A program made the translations under genes and the position numbers. The notes beneath the pieces were generated by a model that saw nothing but the letters and a program-made list of their open reading frames with translations, did not search any database and was not told where the DNA came from. Positions 45,596 to 49,826 of a stretch of 49,826 nt of DNA are shown in pieces; position 1 is the first letter of the stretch; each line of letters starts with the position of its first letter. The stretch lies in the NCBI RefSeq assembly GCF_003336665.1, contig NZ_QPIJ01000030.1, forward strand, positions 1 through 49,826, in the 5' to 3' direction. This DNA is from Vreelandella rituensis (GTDB taxonomy: Bacteria > Pseudomonadota > Gammaproteobacteria > Pseudomonadales > Halomonadaceae).

Positions 45596-46644
45596 TCGCG
45601 ACAGGCCTTGAACCCGCTGGCCAAGCTGTCGGCGCTGGGTAGGGCTTGCGGTGGCGCGATGATCTCCAGGCGTGAATCCTGACGCCAGGCACTGTTTTGC
45701 ATGTGCATGGCGCCTTCGGCACGGTTGAGAAGCTTCCAGCCGTCCTGGGTATGCAGGATGCCTTTGACGCGAACCTCTCGAGGCAGTGCGCTGAGTTGGG
45801 CGGTGAGCTGATCGAGATCGAAGCATTTCTCGGGATGCCAACGCCAGCTCAGGCTGGTATAGCCCAGGGCGCTGCCGGTCTCATGCTGAGGTTTTCCCAA
45901 GGGGGGCGGTCTATCCACCACGGCAGCAAAAACATCATCCAACATGGCGGGCGCCGCAGGGACATGCAATGCCTGATGCGAGGCCGGCCTGGAAGGGGCG
46001 GCTGCCGTCGCGGCATGGCGGTTTTTCAGCGGTTCGCTTTTCAACTGGCCGCTTTTCAACAACAGATCGATCGGCAAGGCGCCGTGAGGGGCCTCGACCA
46101 GCCATTTTTTCGGCGGCCAGTAGGACTCCACCCGTTCACGAGCGGCCTGTTGCTGCGCGATGCTTGCCTGGTCGGTCATGGTCAGCACCACGGCATCGGC
46201 CATTTCCAGCTGGTCGCGGAAGGTCTCGTGTTCGCGCACCCGCTGTTCATCGAGTCGGCGCGGATCGAGGGTGGCGATGATGTCCTGAACATCCAATACC
46301 TCGGCAAACGCCTCGCCGCGCAGCATATCGAGCAGCCCGGCAGGGTGGCCGAGTCCGGAAGGTTCGATGATCAAACGATCCGGGCGATGGCGGTGTAGCA
46401 GGTTAACCAGGGTGGCCTGCATCACGAACGCCAGCTGACAGCACAGGCAGCCGCCGGGCAGCCCTTTGACGATCACATCATCGCGTTCGGTGAACATGGC
46501 CTGATCGATACCGATCTGCCCGAATTCATTGACCAGCACCGCCCAGCGTTCATCCACAGGCTTGTTTTCGATCAGGCTGTGGATAAGCGTGCTCTTGCCG
46601 CTACCCAGAAAGCCGGTGATCAGATGAGCAGGTATCTTTTTCAA
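45556..46644 (-). CDS. CobW/COG0523 family GTPase, putative metal chaperone
   Basis: The 362-residue GTPase has Walker A GFLGSGKST at residues 11-19, a Walker B-type IIEPSGLGHP, and the metal-binding Cys66-Leu-Cys-Cys motif (GGCLCC). The C-terminal CobW domain begins near residue 255. A His-containing linker (DPRRLDEQRVREHETF) is typical. Such proteins use GTP to load metals, usually zinc, into client enzymes. The B12 role of true CobW is unlikely with no cobalamin genes present. The start is TTG with GGAGG six bases ahead, which decides it. It is divergent from ilvD, and no Zur box was recognised between them. Confidence 0.9.
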   Translation of the reverse strand: MKKIPAHLITGFLGSGKSTLIHSLIENKPVDERWAVLVNEFGQIGIDQAMFTERDDVIVKGLPGGCLCCQLAFVMQATLVNLLHRHRPDRLIIEPSGLGHPAGLLDMLRGEAFAEVLDVQDIIATLDPRRLDEQRVREHETFRDQLEMADAVVLTMTDQASIAQQQAARERVESYWPPKKWLVEAPHGALPIDLLLKSGQLKSEPLKNRHAATAAAPSRPASHQALHVPAAPAMLDDVFAAVVDRPPPLGKPQHETGSALGYTSLSWRWHPEKCFDLDQLTAQLSALPREVRVKGILHTQDGWKLLNRAEGAMHMQNSAWRQDSRLEIIAPPQALPSADSLASGFKACRDHNDSSGSGGANK

Positions 46645-46774
46645 AATTAGCCTCCGGTCATGTTCATAAAGCGTACCACTATTTAGTGACGACTAGCCGC
46701 TGCCTCTTGCCAGCGCGCCTCCAAGCGGCCACCCTTTGCTTCAGCCACTATTTCAACCTAACTGGAGCTCGCCC

Positions 46775-48481
46775 ATGAGCGATTCGCCTACAGATCCCCG
46801 TCGTCGACATTCCGCCCCGGTGGTGGATGGTGTCGGTAAAGCCGCCAGCCGTGCCATGTTGCGTGCGGTGGGCTTCAAGGATGAGGACTTTACCAAGCCC
46901 CAGGTAGGCATTGCCTCTACCTGGAGCAACCTTACGCCCTGCAACAGCCATATCGATGAACTGGCCAGACAGGCGAGCGCCGGCGCCGATGCCGCCGGGG
47001 GCAAGGGGGTAATCTTCAATACCATCACCATTTCCGATGGCATTGCCAATGGCACGGAAGGCATGAAGTATTCGCTGGTGTCGCGGGAAGTGATCTGTGA
47101 TTCCATCGAGACGGTAGCCGGCTGTGAAGGCTTCGACGGCCTGGTCGCCATCGGCGGTTGCGACAAGAACATGCCGGGTTGCCTGATGGGCCTGGCACGG
47201 CTTAACCGCCCCAGCGTGTTCGTCTATGGCGGCACCATCCTGCCCGGCAAGGGCCACACGGATATCGTCTCGGTATTCGAGGCCATGGGCGCTCACAGTC
47301 GCGGCGATCTCGACCTGATCGAACTCAAGCAGATCGAGGAAACGGCGATTCCCGGCCCCGGCGCCTGCGGCGGCATGTACACCGCCAACACCATGGCCTC
47401 GGCGATCGAGGCATTGGGCATGAGCCTGCCGGGAAGCTCGGCGCAAAACGCCGTCTCGCAAGCCAAGCACGACGACTGCCACGCCGCCGGGCAAGCGGTG
47501 CTGGCACTGCTCGAGCGTGACATCAAGCCTTCCGACATCATGACTCGCGAAGCCTTCGAGAACGCCGTCACCGTGGTGATCGCACTCGGCGGTTCGACCA
47601 ATGCGGTGCTGCACCTGATCGCCATGGCCAATACCGTGGGGGTCACACTCGATCTCGACGACTTCACCACCATCGGCAAACGCGTGCCGGTGCTCGCCGA
47701 CCTGCGCCCCAGTGGCCATTACATGATGAGCGAACTGGTGGCGATCGGCGGCATTCAACCGCTGATGAAGTTGCTGCTCGACGCGGGCCTGCTCCACGGC
47801 GATTGCCTGACGGTCACCGGCAAGACCCTGGCTGAAAACCTGGCCGAGGTCGCCCCTTACCCCGACGACCAGACCATCATCGCCCCGCTTTCGGCCCCCC
47901 TGAAAACCGAAAGCCACCTGCGTATCCTGTTCGGCAATCTGGCACCCGAAGGGGCAGTGGCCAAGATCACCGGCAAGGAAGGTACACGCTTTTCCGGTAC
48001 CGCTCGGGTCTTCGGTTCCGAAGAAGAAGCCCAGGCACGCATCAATGACGGCACCGTGGTCGCGGGCGACGTGGTGGTGATTCGTTACGAAGGTCCCAAG
48101 GGCGGCCCGGGGATGCGCGAGATGCTCACCCCGACTTCCGCCATCATGGGCCGGGGGCTGGGCAGTGAGGTGGCGTTGATTACCGACGGGCGTTTTTCCG
48201 GCGGCAGCCACGGCTTCGTGGTCGGGCATATCTCGCCGGAGGCCTTCGACGGCGGCCCCCTGGCGCTGGTGGAAGACGGTGACATGATCACCATCGATGC
48301 CCAGGTCAATACCATCGAGATCGACTTAAGCGACGAGCAAATGACCCGTCGCCGCGCAGCCTGGCAAAAACCTGCACCCCGTTATACCCGCGGCGTGCTG
48401 GCCAAGTATGCCAAGGTGGTCAGTTCGGCCTCGACCGGCGCGGTGACGGATATTGCGGATGGCCCTGAACTCAACAAATAA
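46775..48481 (+). CDS. ilvD: Dihydroxy-acid dehydratase
   Basis: This 568-residue enzyme of branched-chain amino acid synthesis dehydrates 2,3-dihydroxy-isovalerate and its isoleucine counterpart. The iron-sulphur cysteines are Cys56 (TPCNSH), Cys129 ([10 protein letters not shown]) and Cys198 ([14 protein letters not shown]). Also visible are [15 protein letters not shown] and the C-terminal [19 protein letters not shown] block. It is about 45 residues shorter than E. coli IlvD and, with its three Cys positions, resembles the [2Fe-2S] group; the cluster type is inference. GGAG lies eight bases before the ATG. No other ilv gene is adjacent. Confidence 0.97.
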   Translation: MSDSPTDPRRRHSAPVVDGVGKAASRAMLRAVGFKDEDFTKPQVGIASTWSNLTPCNSHIDELARQASAGADAAGGKGVIFNTITISDGIANGTEGMKYSLVSREVICDSIETVAGCEGFDGLVAIGGCDKNMPGCLMGLARLNRPSVFVYGGTILPGKGHTDIVSVFEAMGAHSRGDLDLIELKQIEETAIPGPGACGGMYTANTMASAIEALGMSLPGSSAQNAVSQAKHDDCHAAGQAVLALLERDIKPSDIMTREAFENAVTVVIALGGSTNAVLHLIAMANTVGVTLDLDDFTTIGKRVPVLADLRPSGHYMMSELVAIGGIQPLMKLLLDAGLLHGDCLTVTGKTLAENLAEVAPYPDDQTIIAPLSAPLKTESHLRILFGNLAPEGAVAKITGKEGTRFSGTARVFGSEEEAQARINDGTVVAGDVVVIRYEGPKGGPGMREMLTPTSAIMGRGLGSEVALITDGRFSGGSHGFVVGHISPEAFDGGPLALVEDGDMITIDAQVNTIEIDLSDEQMTRRRAAWQKPAPRYTRGVLAKYAKVVSSASTGAVTDIADGPELNK

Positions 48482-48636
48482 GCACAGCGACTGAGGGGGC
48501 GCGGGCTTGCCTGGCCCCGGGTCGTGGTGTTCATCAAGGATGTCGACGGCTAGTGGATCGAGGTCGCACCGGCCGACCGGCTCTCTGCTCTGGGCGATTG
48601 AGCTCAAGTCCGAGTTCGCCAGGAAGGCATGGTACC

Positions 48637-48654
48637 CTCCCGCTAGATCGGGAG
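48637..48654 (+). promoter_or_regulatory. Small hairpin covering the kinase ribosome site
   Basis: CTCCCG / CGGGAG with a six-base loop. The right arm is part of the ribosome site GGGAGAGAG, so folding could lower translation of the kinase gene. The rest of 48482-48663 shows nothing else recognisable. Confidence 0.4.
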
Positions 48655-48663
48655 AGAGCCACC

Positions 48664-49710
48664 ATGGCCAAGGATTCGCACCCTACCTCTGGCGCGACCG
48701 CAAACGACGTCTCACTTCGAGACAAGGTCGCGTTCCTGTCGAGTTCCCGGGCTTACGCCGGTTTCGAGGGCAAGGTCGACGTCAAGGAGACCCACATGGC
48801 CTGGGTCTTTCTGACAAAGGATCAGGTCTACAAGCTCAAGAAGCCTGTCGAGTACAATCATCGCGACTGCCATGACCCGCGCGACCGCGAGTTTCTTTGC
48901 CACGAGGAGGTTCGCCTCAACCGTCGCCTGGCACCAGAGGTTTACCTGGGTGTGGCATCGCTGGGGCTGGATTCCGAGGGCCGGCTCAAGATCAATGGCG
49001 AGGGAGAGGTGGTCGACTGGCTGGTCGTGATGAAGCGACTGCCCGAGCATCTCATGCTGGATGCGGCGCTGTCGCAGGGCACTGTCACCAGGGCCCGGGG
49101 CACCCGGGTCGCCGAGCGGCTCTCAGGCTTCTATCAGGGCCTCGAGCCGGTCGAGATGTCGATAGAAACCTACCTGGATCATTTCAAGCGCGAGCTCGAC
49201 AGGAGTCGAGAGGTCATCGCTGATACGCGATTCTCGGTGACAAGGGATGGGGTGGTGCCGCTCATCGACCGCCTCGACCGCCTGCTCGCCGAAGAGCCTG
49301 ACCTGCTGGGGGAGCGCGCGCATCAGGGGCGGATCGTCGAGGGGCATGGTGATTTGCGCCCCGAGCATGTCTGCCTCACCGAGCCTCCCGTTGTCATCGA
49401 TTGCCTCGAATTCAGCCGCCCTCTGCGGCTGGTGGACCCCTTCGACGAGTTGAGCTTCCTGGGCCTCGAGTGCGACCGCCTCGGGGCCGCCTGGATTGGC
49501 AAGCTATTGGTCAACGACTGCGCCCGGACGCTCGATGATCGGCCAGACAGGCGGTTGCTGGCCTTCTATAAGGCGTATCGTGCCTGTCTCAGAGCTCGTC
49601 TCTCGCTTGCTCACCTGCTCGAGCCGGATCCGCGCACGCCGGAAAAATGGGAGCCCCAAGCCAGGGAATACCTAGCCTTGGGGCAGCAGGCCTGCCGTGA
49701 ACTGGACTAG
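48664..49710 (+). CDS. Aminoglycoside-phosphotransferase-like kinase
   Basis: This 348-residue protein has the APH/choline kinase fold. The N-lobe has HMAWVFLTKDQVYKLKKPVE (ATP-binding Lys) and REFLCHEEVRLNRRLAPEVYLG. The catalytic loop is EGHGDLRPEHV (His228, Asp230), and the metal-binding Asp246 is in VIDCLEF. Relatives in many bacteria carry an extra C-terminal P-loop domain of about 170 residues, which is absent here. Resistance to aminoglycosides should not be inferred; the natural substrate is unknown. The start is the ATG at 48664 with GGGAGAGAG before it. The stop codon TAG touches the end of an IS5-type element, so the original 3' end may have been lost. Confidence 0.85.
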   Translation: MAKDSHPTSGATANDVSLRDKVAFLSSSRAYAGFEGKVDVKETHMAWVFLTKDQVYKLKKPVEYNHRDCHDPRDREFLCHEEVRLNRRLAPEVYLGVASLGLDSEGRLKINGEGEVVDWLVVMKRLPEHLMLDAALSQGTVTRARGTRVAERLSGFYQGLEPVEMSIETYLDHFKRELDRSREVIADTRFSVTRDGVVPLIDRLDRLLAEEPDLLGERAHQGRIVEGHGDLRPEHVCLTEPPVVIDCLEFSRPLRLVDPFDELSFLGLECDRLGAAWIGKLLVNDCARTLDDRPDRRLLAFYKAYRACLRARLSLAHLLEPDPRTPEKWEPQAREYLALGQQACRELD

Positions 49711-49826
49711 GGCCTGTTGACCTTTCACATGGGTAGCCATAAAAAACCGCAGGCCAAGGCCACCATGCTTTCGTAGTTTCGTTTGAGTTTGTCATACCGC
49801 ATCGCTATCGCGCGATACGGCTTCAA
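49711..49826 (-). mobile_element. IS5-family element, end only
   Basis: The first bases (GGCCTGTTGACC) look like an IS5-type terminal repeat, directly followed by a transposase 3' end. A TNA-type target duplication would fall in the CTAG that contains the stop codon of the kinase gene. The rest of the element lies outside the window. Confidence 0.75.
49725..49826 (-). CDS. IS5-family transposase, C-terminal 33 residues
   Basis: Reading leftwards from the window edge, the frame gives KPYRAIAMRYDKLKRNYESM and then VALACGFLWLPM, followed by TGA. This is the conserved end of IS5-family (IS1031/IS427-type) DDE transposases. The catalytic residues are off the window, so it is partial by truncation at the edge. 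No frameshift is visible in what remains. Confidence 0.85.
   Translation of the reverse strand: MKPYRAIAMRYDKLKRNYESMVALACGFLWLPM

Noticed and set aside
46748..48229. Open frame of 493 codons on the minus strand opposite ilvD
   Set aside because: The plus strand encodes an unmistakable IlvD. The antisense frame is rich in His, Gly and Ala as expected of a shadow.
48664..49710. Aminoglycoside resistance gene
   Set aside because: The fold is APH-like, but the sequence belongs to an uncharacterised kinase group. Nothing indicates an antibiotic substrate.

Overview
The window looks like chromosomal DNA of a moderately halophilic gammaproteobacterium, most likely a member of the Halomonadaceae (Halomonas or a close relative). 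Reasons: a full-length NhaD sodium/proton antiporter; gammaproteobacterial housekeeping and accessory genes (yejK/ndpA, yadGH, ppiC, moaB, mobA, ilvD, YihY, DUF1244, DUF2835); GC-rich coding sequence with short intergenic gaps; and a heavy load of cyclic-di-GMP and chemosensory genes. The genus is an inference from protein resemblance, not a measured relationship.

Layout. 1-1300: an IS200/IS605-type element with an intact Y1 transposase (tnpA) and a divergent, frameshifted tnpB that runs off the left edge. 1652-4334: nhaD, a DUF2835 gene and a SprA-related putative metalloprotease gene. 4331-7513: two c-di-GMP genes on the minus strand. 7600-8160: relic of a second IS605/IS1341-type element, with an internally deleted tnpB and an omegaRNA-like 3' flank. 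8349-13098: an NIT-domain chemoreceptor, an outer-membrane beta-barrel protein and an EAL-CBS-GGDEF protein. 13375-16277: two tandem fliD (flagellar cap) paralogues, each behind its own sigma-28-type promoter. 16314-22682: ugd, small hypothetical genes (one a 24-residue membrane peptide), a serine hydrolase, YihY, a TerB-like protein, DUF1269 and yejK. 22736-27295: the yadGH ABC exporter, ppiC, a DHH-family phosphoesterase and nnrS.

27382-37329 is the centrepiece: eight same-strand genes, mostly joined by ATGA overlaps. They encode a chemoreceptor, CheB, CheR-TPR, a hybrid CheA-REC kinase, a lone receiver, an Hpt-REC-REC-GGDEF diguanylate cyclase and two CheW-type proteins. This has the parts list of a Wsp-like chemosensory pathway whose output is c-di-GMP, but the gene order differs and the output protein is unusual because it carries its own Hpt domain. 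37369-38969 carries molybdenum-cofactor genes (moaB, mobA) with DUF1244. 38981-48481 holds a DUF4010/MgtC membrane protein, a second-type FtsH protease, a 1026-residue PAS-GGDEF-EAL protein, a CobW-type GTPase and ilvD. The right end is an aminoglycoside-phosphotransferase-like kinase gene whose stop codon abuts the end of an IS5-family element.

Taken together, the window is dominated by surface-behaviour control: five GGDEF/EAL proteins, two chemoreceptors, a chemosensory signalling operon, two flagellar caps and UDP-glucuronate supply for polysaccharide. Three insertion-sequence traces show local rearrangement. No rRNA, tRNA or CRISPR array was found.
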